A stretch of DNA of 64,000 bases from CAZTHM01 sp041946825 (GCA_041946825.1 JBHGBD010000014.1:1-64000), one strand, 5' to 3'. Positions 14,564 to 23,823 are shown, counted from the first letter of the stretch. Made by a program: numbers and translations. Notes: generated from the letters alone by a model not told the origin.

Positions 14564-16024
14564 ATGGCTTCTAAATCCGTCTCCGGAGCCGGCGCGGCCG
14601 AGTTGCGCCGCGCCAAAATCGTCTGCACGCTCGGCCCAGCCACGGATCCTGCCGAGCGCCTGGTGGCGCTGCTCGACGCGGGGATGAACGTTGCGCGGCT
14701 GAACTTTTCCCACGGAACTCACGCCGACCACGTGCGGCGACTGCGGCGGGCTCGAAGGCTGGCGCGCGAGCGCGCGATCCCTCTGGCCGTCCTTCAGGAT
14801 CTCCAGGGACCCAAGATCCGAACCGGCAGGCTCGAACACGGCCAGCCCGTCGAGCTTGAGGACGGCGCCCGCGTCGTCCTCACCACGCGTTCCGTGGCCG
14901 GAAACTCCCGCGTGATTTCGACCAATTTCCAGGCCCTTCCCCGGGAGGTGAAGCGCGGGAGCCGCATCCTGCTCTCCGACGGCTTAATCGAGTTGCGCGT
15001 CGAACGCGTCTCCGGCCGCGAGGTCACTTGCCGCGTCGTCGAAGGCGGCCGACTCGGCGAGCACCAGGGCATCAACCTCCCCGGCCTGCCACTCAAGATT
15101 TCCGCGCTCACCGCCAAAGATCGCGCCGACCTGCGATTCGGCATCCGGCACGGGGTGGATTACATCGCCCTTTCTTTCGTGCGCCGCGCCCAGGACATCC
15201 TCGAGCTCAAGCGAATCCTGGCGCGTGCCGGGCGCGAAATTCCTGTCGTCGCCAAGCTCGAGAAGCCCGAGGCCATCGACCACCTGGAGGAGATTCTCGA
15301 CGCCGCCGACGCGGTCATGGTGGCGCGTGGGGACCTGGGTGTCGAACTCTCGCCGGAAATGGTGCCCGTCGTCCAGAAGCGCATCATCGCCCGCGCCAAC
15401 GACCTCAAGGTTCCGGTCATCGTCGCCACCCAGATGCTCGAGTCGATGACCGTCCACGCGCGGCCCACGCGCGCCGAGGCCTCCGACGTGGCGAACGCCA
15501 TCTTCGACGGAGCGGACGCGCTGATGCTGTCGGGAGAAACCGCTACCGGCGAGCATCCCGTCGAGGCGGCGCGGATGATGGCGCGGATCATCTGCGCCGC
15601 GGAAACCAGCCCCCGCTATGCCTGGTACACGCGGCGTCGCCGCGCCGGCGATGAACCACTTACCGTCCCCGAAGCCATCGGCGAGAGCGCGGCGCATCTG
15701 GCGGCGGAGCTGAACCTGAAGGTCCTCGCCGTCTTTACCCAGTCGGGATCGAGCGCGCGTCTGGTTTCAAAGTACCGCCCGCGCGTTCCGGTGTACGCCT
15801 TCTCCCCACTGCCGCACATCCTGAGTCGCGCGGCGCTCTACTGGGGAGTGATTCCCATTGGCATGGAACACGTGAAGTCCACGGACCGTATGGTCGAGGG
15901 CGCGGCGCGCGAGTTGCGCGCCCGCGGCATTGTCGAGCCGGGCGATTTGATCGCCGTCCTCGCCGGCACGCCCATCGCCCGCCGCGGCACAACCAATCTC
16001 CTCAAGGTCCATCGCATCGAGTAG
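14564..16024 (+). CDS. pyk: Pyruvate kinase
   Basis: Glycolytic enzyme converting phosphoenolpyruvate and ADP to pyruvate and ATP; 486 aa, usual length. N-terminal VCTLGPATDPAERLVALLDAGMNVARLNFSHG. The B domain runs about 70-170. The active-site stretches are VVAKLEKPEA, MVARGDLGVEL (metal/substrate Glu and Asp), VIVATQMLESM and FDGADALMLSGETATGEHP. A C-terminal domain with VFTQSGSSARLVSKYRPRVPVYAF follows. Single gene between the anchored-protein gene and a palindromic repeat cluster. Confidence 0.97.
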   Translation: MASKSVSGAGAAELRRAKIVCTLGPATDPAERLVALLDAGMNVARLNFSHGTHADHVRRLRRARRLARERAIPLAVLQDLQGPKIRTGRLEHGQPVELEDGARVVLTTRSVAGNSRVISTNFQALPREVKRGSRILLSDGLIELRVERVSGREVTCRVVEGGRLGEHQGINLPGLPLKISALTAKDRADLRFGIRHGVDYIALSFVRRAQDILELKRILARAGREIPVVAKLEKPEAIDHLEEILDAADAVMVARGDLGVELSPEMVPVVQKRIIARANDLKVPVIVATQMLESMTVHARPTRAEASDVANAIFDGADALMLSGETATGEHPVEAARMMARIICAAETSPRYAWYTRRRRAGDEPLTVPEAIGESAAHLAAELNLKVLAVFTQSGSSARLVSKYRPRVPVYAFSPLPHILSRAALYWGVIPIGMEHVKSTDRMVEGAARELRARGIVEPGDLIAVLAGTPIARRGTTNLLKVHRIE

Positions 16025-16033
16025 CTCGTCCTT

Positions 16034-16146
16034 CACCCTCACCCCCAGCCCCTCTCCCAGAGGGCGAGGGGAGGCGGACTCGATTCTCCAGCCCTCTCCC
16101 TCTGGGAGAGGGGAACCCCGATGCAGTTCATCGGGGTGGGTGAGGG
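16034..16146. repeat. Tandem palindromic CCCTCACCC/CTCTCCC repeats
   Basis: Two units: CCCTCACCCCCAGCCCCTC with CTCCCAGAGGGCGAGGGGAG, then CCCTCTCCCTCTGGGAGAGGGG followed by GGGTGAGGGC. Same family as 2540-2605, 5565-5625 and 33290-33405. Confidence 0.6.
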
Positions 16147-16262
16147 CATCCCTAACAGCTCCGCTCCCGACGGCGATTGACTTGTGTTGGCCGGGGGTGT
16201 ATGAAGGTCTGGCTCGAAGTCATCCGCCTCGCGCCCCGAGCTACGCTTCCGGTGGTTCGTCG

Positions 16263-16502
16263 ATGAAGACCGCCCTGCGCATTGTGGCTCTTGTTCTGAG
16301 CGCCATCGTTGGCCTGTGGGTTCTCATCCACGGCATCGTGCTGGTCATCTCGATCCGCCACCTGGCTGAGGCCGGCCAGGATATCTTCGGGGAGCTGGTC
16401 GAGATCAGCGTTTCTATCGCCGGGGGAATCTGCGTCCTCTCGGTTGCCGTCGAGCAGCTCGACTGCCTGCGCACCCACCGCAAGGAAGACAGCCTGCTGT
16501 AG
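16263..16502 (+). CDS. Small two-helix membrane protein
   Basis: 79 aa from ATG 16263. Two hydrophobic helices: 4-30 (ALRIVALVLSAIVGLWVLIHGIVLVIS) and about 44-62 (LVEISVSIAGGICVLSVAV), with a basic C-terminus (LRTHRKEDSLL). No family recognised. The upstream part of the open frame runs through repeat sequence and is not included. Moderate support only. Confidence 0.5.
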   Translation: MKTALRIVALVLSAIVGLWVLIHGIVLVISIRHLAEAGQDIFGELVEISVSIAGGICVLSVAVEQLDCLRTHRKEDSLL

Positions 16503-17086
16503 CCAGCACACCCGCCGAGTTGCCGCGCGCCATTCTCAGACATTTTGTCGCTCACAACTAGCCTTGTGTCAGATCGGCAAGCAGGTGGGCGCAGGAGAAC
16601 GGGGCGTGATCACTTACAGGGCCTTCACCATCGCGGTCGCGCGGGAGCCCTGTATTTACCCTCGAATCTGCTCAAAAAGGCCCCAAATTTTAGCTTTGTT
16701 TTGACCTCGTTTTTTGGCATCGATTCTTTGTTTTCAATAATATAGCCTAAGTTGTATGGTAAAAAATACACATATTCCTTGCGCGGCGCAACTTCGCCGA
16801 CAATTCCGACTTCTTGTCTTGTGGTTCAGGCGCGGCGGATACCCATCAGCCATGGCTACTGACATTGTGTCAGTCACGGTCCCTGACTATAGGCTATCAC
16901 GCTAGCACAATTCGCCCTGAAAGTCAAGAGACAAATAGTCCGGAATACAAGGAAAGTTGCCGCCCAAGCCCCGCCCGTGGCCGAGGTCCCAGAAAGAGCG
17001 GCCTTCGACCCCTGAGGTGCCTGGTTGGCCCTCAGCGGCTGAGGCCGTGCCCTGACAAGGGATTAAGCCGGGTCCTGCAACAGGCC
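16503..17086. other. AT-rich intergenic region, diverged copy of the 50.6-kb region
   Basis: 584 bp without a supported gene, with an AT-rich core (16680-16770). It begins with GACATTTTGT (16539-16548) and contains ATAGGCTATCA...GCACAA and AAGTCAAGAGACAAA (16889-16935). All of these recur in the same order in 50664-50895. Probably a dispersed non-coding element; no rRNA or tRNA seen. Confidence 0.45.
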
Positions 17087-18463
17087 CTAGTGGTGGGTCA
17101 TCGACCGTTCGATCTCTTCCACTGTGCGCGGCAGGCGGCGAGTCAAGACTTCGCAGCCGGTCTCGGTTATCAGGATATCGTCTTCAATGCGAAGGCCGAG
17201 CTTTTCGTCGCGAATGTAAACGCCCGGCTCGATCGTGACGACCATACCCGCTTGCAGCGGAAGGCTGTAATCGGCGGGGTCGTGCACGTTCAGGCCGATG
17301 TGATGGCTGAGGCCGTGGATGAAATACGGGCCAAGCGGCTGCCCCTTCAAGTCCTTCCCGTGCGTGTTGATGTAATCGTAGGCGATCTGGTGCAGGCCCT
17401 GCGTGCCTCCGCGGCCCAGGTACATGCCGGGCTTGGCGGCGGCGATGGCGGCGTTCGCAGCGGCGAGGACAATTTCATAGACCTCGCGCTGGCGCGGCGT
17501 GAATTTGCCGCTCACCGGGAGCGTGCGCGTGATATCGGAGGTATAGCCGCCGTAAGCGCCCGCCACGTCCATGACGACAAGCTCGCCATCCGCCATCTGC
17601 TTCGAGTTCTGGTCATAATGCAAAACCGTTGAGAAGAACCCTGACCCCACGATGGGCGGGTAGGCGGACCATTCGCAGCCGCGGCGCTGGTATTCGTAGA
17701 CCATTCGCGCGGCCACTTCGTATTCCCAGACGCCGGGCTTGACCGTCTTCATCGCCGCCAGATGCGCCTCGACGGACGCTTCGGCCGCTTTGCGAATCAG
17801 GGCGATTTCGCCGGGCGTTTTCACCATGCGCATCCGCGTCAGGATCTGCCGGAAATCCGCGAACGTTGCGAGTGGCGCCGCTTTCTTCAGCCGCGATTGC
17901 ATGTCGTGGATGAAGCACTCCTCGCCGCTTTCGGGTTGCGCGCTCACCTCCGTGTAGATCTTGCTGAAATTCTTGAGCGCGTCGTCCAGCTCGGACTGGA
18001 ACAGCGTCACGCTTTTGACCGTGGGGAAACCCGTGCGCGCCGGGGCGTCGGGGTCGTCGGGCCCGAGCTTGGGGCCTTCCCAGAGCTCGCCGTGGTAGCT
18101 GCCGGGGCGATCGTCGTGCGGAGGGATGAAGAGGATCTCCTTTTCGATCTCGATCGCGGAGCCGCCGGCGCGCGCGGACCTGGGAACCACCATCATCATG
18201 GCTCCCGGCTCGTTCCAGCCGGTGAGGTAATAGAAGGCTTCGTTCTGGCGGAAGGAAGTAACGCTCGAAGCCACCTCCGCGTCGCCGTACCCGAACATCA
18301 CGATGACGCCGTCGCCCCCCGTCTCCCGCACCAGGCGCGCCCGACGCTCGTGGAACGCCGCGAGTGACTCGCGCTCCCACGCCGCCGCGGGAATCGCCAG
18401 CGCGCCCGCCAGTGCCGTGGCCACGAAAATAACGAGACAGATTCGCCTTAGAGCTCCTCTCAC
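17087..18463 (-). CDS. pepP: Exported Xaa-Pro aminopeptidase (M24B)
   Basis: Metallopeptidase removing N-terminal residues linked to proline; 458 aa from GTG 18463 (GAGGGG 6 nt upstream). A signal peptide follows (VRGALRRICLVIFVATALAGALAIPAAAW), so it acts outside the cytoplasm. N-terminal creatinase-like domain (about 35-200), then the pita-bread domain. Metal ligands visible: the Asp pair in VVMDVAGAYGGYTSDITRT, His in HGLSHHIGLNVHD, Glu in VTIEPGVYI and Glu in RIEDDILIT. Complete. The export signal is unusual relative to E. coli PepP but common in Acidobacteriota-type genomes. Confidence 0.93.
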   Translation of the reverse strand: MRGALRRICLVIFVATALAGALAIPAAAWERESLAAFHERRARLVRETGGDGVIVMFGYGDAEVASSVTSFRQNEAFYYLTGWNEPGAMMMVVPRSARAGGSAIEIEKEILFIPPHDDRPGSYHGELWEGPKLGPDDPDAPARTGFPTVKSVTLFQSELDDALKNFSKIYTEVSAQPESGEECFIHDMQSRLKKAAPLATFADFRQILTRMRMVKTPGEIALIRKAAEASVEAHLAAMKTVKPGVWEYEVAARMVYEYQRRGCEWSAYPPIVGSGFFSTVLHYDQNSKQMADGELVVMDVAGAYGGYTSDITRTLPVSGKFTPRQREVYEIVLAAANAAIAAAKPGMYLGRGGTQGLHQIAYDYINTHGKDLKGQPLGPYFIHGLSHHIGLNVHDPADYSLPLQAGMVVTIEPGVYIRDEKLGLRIEDDILITETGCEVLTRRLPRTVEEIERSMTHH

Positions 18464-18480
18464 ATGCACCCCCTCAACAG

Positions 18481-18499
18481 CGGTTATCCATGATAACCG
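18481..18499. promoter_or_regulatory. Palindrome just upstream of pepP
   Basis: CGGTTATC-CAT-GATAACCG, a perfect 8-bp inverted repeat 18 bp before the GTG start. Possible operator; no regulator is encoded next to it. Confidence 0.35.
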
Positions 18500-18581
18500 T
18501 ACGGTCAAGCCTTAGGACGAAAGTTATCTTGGAATGGGGGACCTGCACTGGCATAATTGCGACCACCCCGGAGAGTGACCT

Positions 18582-18842
18582 ATGGGTCAAACCGCTGGGC
18601 GGAAGCTGCTCCAGAAGGCACTTTCATCGCCTGCGAACCTTCGTTTCGAGGAAGTCTGCGCACTTGCTCGGGCGTTCGGATTTCGCCTGTCGCGGGTCAG
18701 CGGAAGCCACCACATCTTTGTCCATTAAAACGTCCGTGAGTTGGTGAACCTCCAGGAGGTGCACGGCAAGGCCAAGCCCTATCAAGTTCGGCAGTTGCTA
18801 GCCCTGGTCGAAAGGTATAATCTATCTTTGGGCGGCGAGTAA
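18582..18842 (+). pseudogene. hicA: HicA-type toxin gene interrupted by an in-frame TAA
   Basis: The frame from ATG 18582 reads 48 codons ending SGSHHIFVH, then TAA (18726-18728). It then continues in the same frame as NVRELVNLQEVHGKAKPYQVRQLLALVERYNLSL to TAA 18840-18842. Together the two halves (48 + 37 residues) match a full HicA mRNA interferase with its conserved SGSHHIF catalytic His. The stop sits where most relatives have Pro. The final TAA overlaps the ATG of the HicB gene (TAATG), as in intact hicAB operons. Either a decayed toxin or a sequencing error; readthrough seems unlikely. Confidence 0.8.
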
Positions 18843-19072
18843 TGAAGGACTATCACATCAACATTTTCTACAGCGAAGAAGACGGTGGGTACATTGCGGA
18901 CATCCCTGATCTTTCCTGCTGCTCAGCCTACGGCGAAACTGCGGAAGAAGCTCTCCTGGAAGTTCTCAAAGCCAAGAACGCTTGGATAGAGGCTGCCAAA
19001 GCGGAAGGCAAACCGATCCCCCCGCCGGTCTTCAAGCCAGTCATCTATCAGTTGGCCGAAGCCCGCGCTTGA
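18842..19072 (+). CDS. hicB: HicB-type antitoxin
   Basis: 76 aa. MKDYHINIFYSEEDGGYIADIPDLSCCSAYGETAEEALLEVLKAKNAWIEAAK is the partly degraded RNase H-like HicB antitoxin fold with no C-terminal DNA-binding domain. Overlaps the hicA stop by one base. It is intact although its toxin partner is interrupted. Confidence 0.9.
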   Translation: MKDYHINIFYSEEDGGYIADIPDLSCCSAYGETAEEALLEVLKAKNAWIEAAKAEGKPIPPPVFKPVIYQLAEARA

Positions 19073-19291
19073 CCCCTCTCTAGCAGCGTCAGGTTATTCT
19101 CCACCGCTCCCTTTGCCTGAATTGCTCGATCCTGATCGGGATGGCGGAAGCTCTCTGCCGACGGGTCAAGAATCGTTCCAGATGCTTCCCACCAGTTCCG
19201 GCGCGTTGACTTGGCCGTTGCCACAACGTATGCTGGCAGCTTCTTTACAGCCGGGCCCGGAACGAAATCTTGATCACGTGGAGAGGATGAG

Positions 19292-21229
19292 ATGCGTCGC
19301 TTGCACAGATTTGTGGCCGTCGGAATTATCGCGTTTTCCGTCACCCACCTTGCCGCCCAGGATTGCTGGGAAGCCCGGGAGCAGTGCCGGAAGAAAGCAG
19401 AGGAACGCCGCAAGGCCGAAGAGCTGCGCGATTACGTCAAGGCGAATTACACCAAGTACGAATACATGGCGCCCATGCGAGACGGCATCAAACTCTTCGT
19501 CTCCGTTTACGCGCCCAAGGACACATCGAAGACCTACCCGATCTGGATGATGCGCACGCCGTATCATGTGGCCCCTTACGGAGTGGACAACTATCGCTCG
19601 AACCTCGGCCCCTCGGAATCCTTCGCGCGCGACGGCTACATCTTCGCCTACTGCGACGTGCGCGGGCGCGGCAAGTCGGAAGGCCAGTTCGTGCACGTCC
19701 GGCCATTCATTCCCAACAAAACCGGGAACCAGACGGACGAGGCCAGCGACACTTATGACACCATCGAGTTTCTTCTGAAGACCGTTCCCAACAATAACGG
19801 CCGCGTGGGCATTTCCGGCACATCCTATCCGGGCTTCTACGCCACCATGGCCGCGCTGAGCGGGCATCCCGCGCTCAAGGCCGTCTCGCCGCAAGCCCCG
19901 GTCACCGAATGGTTCATCGGCGACGATTTCCGGCACAACGGCGCGGTATTCCTGGCCCACGTTTTTGGTTTCTTTTCATCTTTCGGCCGCCGCGAACCCG
20001 GAGAGAACGAAGTGCAAGGGCCGCGGTTCGATTTCAACACTCCGGACGGATACGATTTCTTCCTGCGGATGGGCGGGCTGGGGGACGCCGACACGAAATT
20101 CTTCAAGGGCCAGATTGAGTGGTGGAACGACCTCATCACCCACGACACTTACTCCGACTTCTGGAAATCGCGCAATCCGACTCCCTACCTGAAGGACTTG
20201 AAGGCCGCGATGTTGACCGTCGGCGGCTGGTTTGACGCCGAAGACGTCTATGGGCCGCTCCATACCTATGCCGCCATCGGCAAGCAGAATCCCGGCGGCG
20301 TCAATGTCCTCGTCGAAGGGCCGTGGTCGCACGGCCAGTGGAATGGCGGCGCCGCCGATCATCTGGGCAACGTGTATTTCAATCAGAAGACCGGCGAGTT
20401 TTTCCGCGAGAAAATTGAATTTCCATTTTTCCAGCGGTTCCTCAAGGACAAAGATGAAGGGAAGCTTCCCGGCGCGTACGTTTTTGAGACCGGTCGCAAC
20501 GAGTGGCACGAGCTCGATGCGTGGCCGCCGAAGAATGCGACGAACCGGACTTTCTACTTCGAGGCTGACGGCAAGCTGTCGACCCAGCGGCCCCCGGCCT
20601 CGGGCGAGGCGTTTGACGAATACGTAAGCGACCCGAACAAACCGGTCCCCCACATTTCCTGGACGAGCACCTCGATGACCTATGAATACATGACCGGCGA
20701 TCAGCGTTTCGCCTCGTCGCGCACTGACGTCCTGACCTACCAGACCGAACCGCTGGAGGCGGATTTCACCGTCGCCGGCCCCATCACCGCTTCGCTCTAT
20801 GTTTCGACCACCGGCACCGACTCCGACTGGGACGTCAAGCTGGTGGATGTTTATCCCGGAAATTTCCCCGATCCCGAGCCCGATCCTCAAAATGTGCGGA
20901 TGGGCGGGTATCAGCAATTGGTGCGCGGCGAGCCCTTCCGCGGGAAATTTCGGAAGAGCTTTGAGAACCCTGTGCCCTTCGAGCCCGGCAAGCCGGACAA
21001 AGTGGAGTTCCAAATTCCCGATGTCTATCACACGTTTCGCCGGGGCCACCGCATCATGGTGCAGGTGCAAAGCTCGTGGTTTCCGCTCACCGACAGAAAT
21101 CCGCAGAAGTTCATGAAGATCCACGAAGCGCGGCCCTCGGATTTTCAGAAGGCAACGCAGCGCGTCTATCATTCCGCGAAGATGGCGTCGGGGATCACGC
21201 TGAGCGTCTTGCCGAACCGCGCAGAGTAG
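19292..21229 (+). CDS. Exported CocE/NonD family alpha/beta hydrolase
   Basis: 645 aa, X-Pro dipeptidyl-peptidase (S15)/cocaine-esterase family. Signal peptide MRRLHRFVAVGIIAFSVTHLAAQ, then a Lys/Glu-rich linker. The hydrolase domain has YMAPMRDGIKLFVSVYAP, the oxyanion Tyr region MMRTPYH, the CDVRGRGKSEG motif and the nucleophile elbow G-T-S-Y-P (Ser178). A lid follows, then a C-terminal jelly-roll domain (about 440-640) with GPITASLYVSTTGTDSDWDVKLVDVYP. Acts on acyl esters or amides outside the cell, or on Xaa-Pro peptides; the substrate is not decidable. GAGAGGATGAG precedes the ATG. The stop TAG is the start of a REP-like element. Confidence 0.93.
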   Translation: MRRLHRFVAVGIIAFSVTHLAAQDCWEAREQCRKKAEERRKAEELRDYVKANYTKYEYMAPMRDGIKLFVSVYAPKDTSKTYPIWMMRTPYHVAPYGVDNYRSNLGPSESFARDGYIFAYCDVRGRGKSEGQFVHVRPFIPNKTGNQTDEASDTYDTIEFLLKTVPNNNGRVGISGTSYPGFYATMAALSGHPALKAVSPQAPVTEWFIGDDFRHNGAVFLAHVFGFFSSFGRREPGENEVQGPRFDFNTPDGYDFFLRMGGLGDADTKFFKGQIEWWNDLITHDTYSDFWKSRNPTPYLKDLKAAMLTVGGWFDAEDVYGPLHTYAAIGKQNPGGVNVLVEGPWSHGQWNGGAADHLGNVYFNQKTGEFFREKIEFPFFQRFLKDKDEGKLPGAYVFETGRNEWHELDAWPPKNATNRTFYFEADGKLSTQRPPASGEAFDEYVSDPNKPVPHISWTSTSMTYEYMTGDQRFASSRTDVLTYQTEPLEADFTVAGPITASLYVSTTGTDSDWDVKLVDVYPGNFPDPEPDPQNVRMGGYQQLVRGEPFRGKFRKSFENPVPFEPGKPDKVEFQIPDVYHTFRRGHRIMVQVQSSWFPLTDRNPQKFMKIHEARPSDFQKATQRVYHSAKMASGITLSVLPNRAE

Positions 21230-21282
21230 CGCCGGGCAATAGCCCGGCGATCGTTGAGCATGCCGCCCAAGGACGGCGCTAC
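21226..21282 (+). repeat. GTAGCGCCG-type REP cruciform carrying the CocE stop codon
   Basis: Outer arms GTAGCGCCG (21226-21234) and CGGCGCTAC (21274-21282), with an inner hairpin GCCGGGC-AATA-GCCCGGC. The TAG at 21227-21229 is the stop codon of the hydrolase gene. Confidence 0.75.
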
Positions 21283-21380
21283 GGCGCGCGGCCCCTCGCT
21301 GATTTCCATCCTTTGACGAACGGATATCCAGGGCGTAAGCGGGCCGCATCCGAGGGCTCCTCGCAAGCCGGTGGGGTACC

Positions 21381-22151
21381 ATGCATCCACAATCAACCAG
21401 GTTTTCCAGACGGACATTCCTCGTAAGCTCCGGCTTCACGATTGTGGCGATGCCGGGGGTCTACAGGGGGGGTCGAGCCAAGGCAGGAGAAGAAGCCTCC
21501 CGTGTCGGCGCCATCGTGTTGCTGGGCCCGCCGGGAGCCGGGAAGAGCGTCCAGGGGCGCAGCCTCTCCGAGAGGCACTCCATTCCCGTCATCTCGACCG
21601 GCGACCTGCTGCGCGATCACGTGAAGCGCGGCACTCCGCAGGGTCTTCAGGCTGACCCCTACATGAAAGCCGGAAAGTTGGTGCCCGATTCGCTGATGAC
21701 ACCGATTCTCGAAGATCGCCTTTCGCAACCCGACTGTGCGCGCGGCTTTGTTCTTGACGGCTACCCGCGCACAGTGGCGCAGGCGGAGGGGTTCGACGCG
21801 CTGCTCAAGAGGAAATGCGTGGCGTCGCATATTGTCCTGCTGGATGTTCCTGAGGAGCGCATCTTCAAGCTGCTGGCGGGGCGGCGCGTCTGCCCGCGCT
21901 GCAACCGCTCTTACAACATCCACTTCCAGCCGCCCAGGAAAGAGGGGGTGTGCGACGCCGACGGCGAAGCGCTCGTGCAGCGCCCCGACGACAAAGAGGA
22001 AGTCATTCGCAAACGCCTTGCTACTTACGCAAAGGAAACCCGGCCTGTCATCGACACCTATACGCGCCAGGGCCGCTTAATCCGCGTCAATGGCTCGCAG
22101 ACACCTGAGCAAGTCGCCTCCGAAGTCGAGCTTAAGCTTACTTCCCATTAA
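21381..22151 (+). CDS. Adenylate kinase with a Tat-like signal sequence
   Basis: 256 aa; 2 ADP to ATP + AMP. P-loop GPPGAGKS (49-56), NMP-binding ISTGDLLRDHVKRGTPQG, DGYPRT (126-131), and a zinc-type LID with C171-x2-C174 ... C191-x2-D194. The core equals a normal 215-residue long-type Adk. The extra 40 residues begin MHPQSTRFSRRTFLVSSGFTIVAM: a twin-arginine motif S-R-R-x-F-L plus a hydrophobic stretch, suggesting export. Neighbours (exported hydrolase, membrane glycosyltransferases) also work at the envelope. If translation started at Met24 instead, most of the signal would vanish. Probably a second Adk, since adk normally lies with ribosomal protein genes. Confidence 0.9.
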   Translation: MHPQSTRFSRRTFLVSSGFTIVAMPGVYRGGRAKAGEEASRVGAIVLLGPPGAGKSVQGRSLSERHSIPVISTGDLLRDHVKRGTPQGLQADPYMKAGKLVPDSLMTPILEDRLSQPDCARGFVLDGYPRTVAQAEGFDALLKRKCVASHIVLLDVPEERIFKLLAGRRVCPRCNRSYNIHFQPPRKEGVCDADGEALVQRPDDKEEVIRKRLATYAKETRPVIDTYTRQGRLIRVNGSQTPEQVASEVELKLTSH

Positions 22152-22203
22152 GATGACGCTGCAGGAAGGCGTTCGCCCAGCGAGGGTCGCGTGAAGTTAC
22201 GAG

Positions 22204-23823
22204 CTACGTTGCCGGCTCGACGGCGCGAGGACGGACCAGCGTGGGGAGGGCGTTCCAAAGCCGCCGCAGCGGCGTCTGGGCGATAGACATCGTCCCCATA
22301 TAGGAATAGCCCATGAGGAACAGCATGAGGAATGGTGTGGTGAGGTAGTTCTCGCTGTAAATCGAGTAGCCCGACGTGTAGGCAAAATACGCGGCCAAGG
22401 CGAGCTCGACGGCGGGAATCCAGCCGCCGCGCTTCAAATACTTCTTGGTCTCCCAATTATTCTCGCCGCCCTCGACGCGGAATTTCGGCGTGCGCACGAA
22501 CTCCGACTGCTTTCCAAGCAACGCTTCGATGACCGCTTTGGCATTTGAGACCGCTAACCCAATTCCCGTGGCCATCAGGAAAGGAATGTACTTGATCCGG
22601 CTTCGCCAGCCGCGCGGTTGAAGCGCGCGTTGCGCCACCATGTAAAACGACGAGACCGAGCAGGTCGAGGCGAGGAAAAGTGGAAGGTCGAGATAAAGCA
22701 TCTGGAACCAGCCCTGGTAAAAGCGCACGATCATCGCCGGCAACAGGATCAGCGAGAAAAGCACCATGAGCGGATAGGCGATGTTGGCCGTGAGATGGAA
22801 CGTCGCTTCCACCTTGATGTAGCGCGGCTGGTCGCTGCGCCAGATAATGGGGAGCATCTTGCGCGCCACCTGGATCAGGCCCTTGGCCCAGCGCGCCTGC
22901 TGGGATTTGAAGGCGTTCATCTCCACGGGCAATTCCGACGGGCACTCGATCGCGGGGTCGTAGACGAACTTCCAGCCCTTGAGCTGGGCGCGGTAGCTGA
23001 GGTCGGTGTCCTCGGTGAGCGTGTCGTGCTGCCAGCCGCCCGCGTCTTCGATGGCGGCGCGCCGCCACATTCCCGCCGTGCCGTTGAAATTGAAAAATCG
23101 GCCCGAGAGATGCCGCCCACCATGCTCGATCACAAAGTGCCCGTCGAGCAGGATGGCCTCCACTTCCGTCAGGTTCGAGTAATGCCGGTTGATCCACGTC
23201 CAGCGGCCCTGCACCACGCCCACTTGCGGGTCGGTGAAATAATGGACCATCTCGCGCAGGATGCCCGGCGGAGGAACGAAGTCGGCGTCGAAGATGGCGA
23301 TGAACTCGCCGCCCGCGCTCTTCAACCCCGCCTCGAGCGCGCCCGCCTTGAATCCGTCGCGGTTCTCGCGATGATGATATGAGATCGGATAACCTGCGCT
23401 CGCATATTCACTGACCAGGCGCGAGGCGACGTGAACGGTCTCGTCGGTCGAGTCGTCGAGCACCTGGATATCGAGCCGCTCGCGGGGGTAGTCGAGCCTC
23501 GTAACGGCTTCGAGGAGCCGCTCGACAACATAACGCTCGTTGTAGATCGGCAGCTGAACTGTGACGCGTGGCAAGGTCTCGAAATGTCCCCGCGGCTTCG
23601 GAGTCCGGTGCCGGTGCTTCAGGTAGAGATAGGTCAGATGATAGCGATGAATGCCGTAAATCGAGAGGATGACAAGAATGGTAAAGTAAGGAATCAAAAT
23701 CGAGACGTCAAAGGCGTTGGGTTCGTAGATGCCCTGGAAGGGGTCCTTGTGAAAAATGTGCCGGAGGTAGCGAACGACGGGGTTCGCGTTGGCAACCAGG
23801 AATGCGAAGTATAAATGCGACAT
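22204..23823 (-). CDS. Family 2 glycosyltransferase, cellulose-synthase-like membrane protein
   Basis: 539 aa, processive-type GT2. One membrane helix near 43-62, then the catalytic domain: TVQLPIYNERYVVERLLEAV, LDDSTDET, IAIFDADF (DxD), LTEDTDLSYRAQLKGW (TED) and QQARWAKG (QxxRW). Four or more C-terminal membrane helices follow. Builds a beta-linked polysaccharide or glycolipid from a nucleotide sugar at the inner membrane. Its start overlaps the start of the divergent GT gene by 9 bp, leaving no separate upstream region, so a shared bidirectional control is likely. Confidence 0.93.
   Translation of the reverse strand: MSHLYFAFLVANANPVVRYLRHIFHKDPFQGIYEPNAFDVSILIPYFTILVILSIYGIHRYHLTYLYLKHRHRTPKPRGHFETLPRVTVQLPIYNERYVVERLLEAVTRLDYPRERLDIQVLDDSTDETVHVASRLVSEYASAGYPISYHHRENRDGFKAGALEAGLKSAGGEFIAIFDADFVPPPGILREMVHYFTDPQVGVVQGRWTWINRHYSNLTEVEAILLDGHFVIEHGGRHLSGRFFNFNGTAGMWRRAAIEDAGGWQHDTLTEDTDLSYRAQLKGWKFVYDPAIECPSELPVEMNAFKSQQARWAKGLIQVARKMLPIIWRSDQPRYIKVEATFHLTANIAYPLMVLFSLILLPAMIVRFYQGWFQMLYLDLPLFLASTCSVSSFYMVAQRALQPRGWRSRIKYIPFLMATGIGLAVSNAKAVIEALLGKQSEFVRTPKFRVEGGENNWETKKYLKRGGWIPAVELALAAYFAYTSGYSIYSENYLTTPFLMLFLMGYSYMGTMSIAQTPLRRLWNALPTLVRPRAVEPAT

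Noticed and set aside
19976..21439. 487-residue minus-strand frame opposite the CocE hydrolase
   Set aside because: Shadow frame; no signal, no motif, and the real gene is unmistakable.
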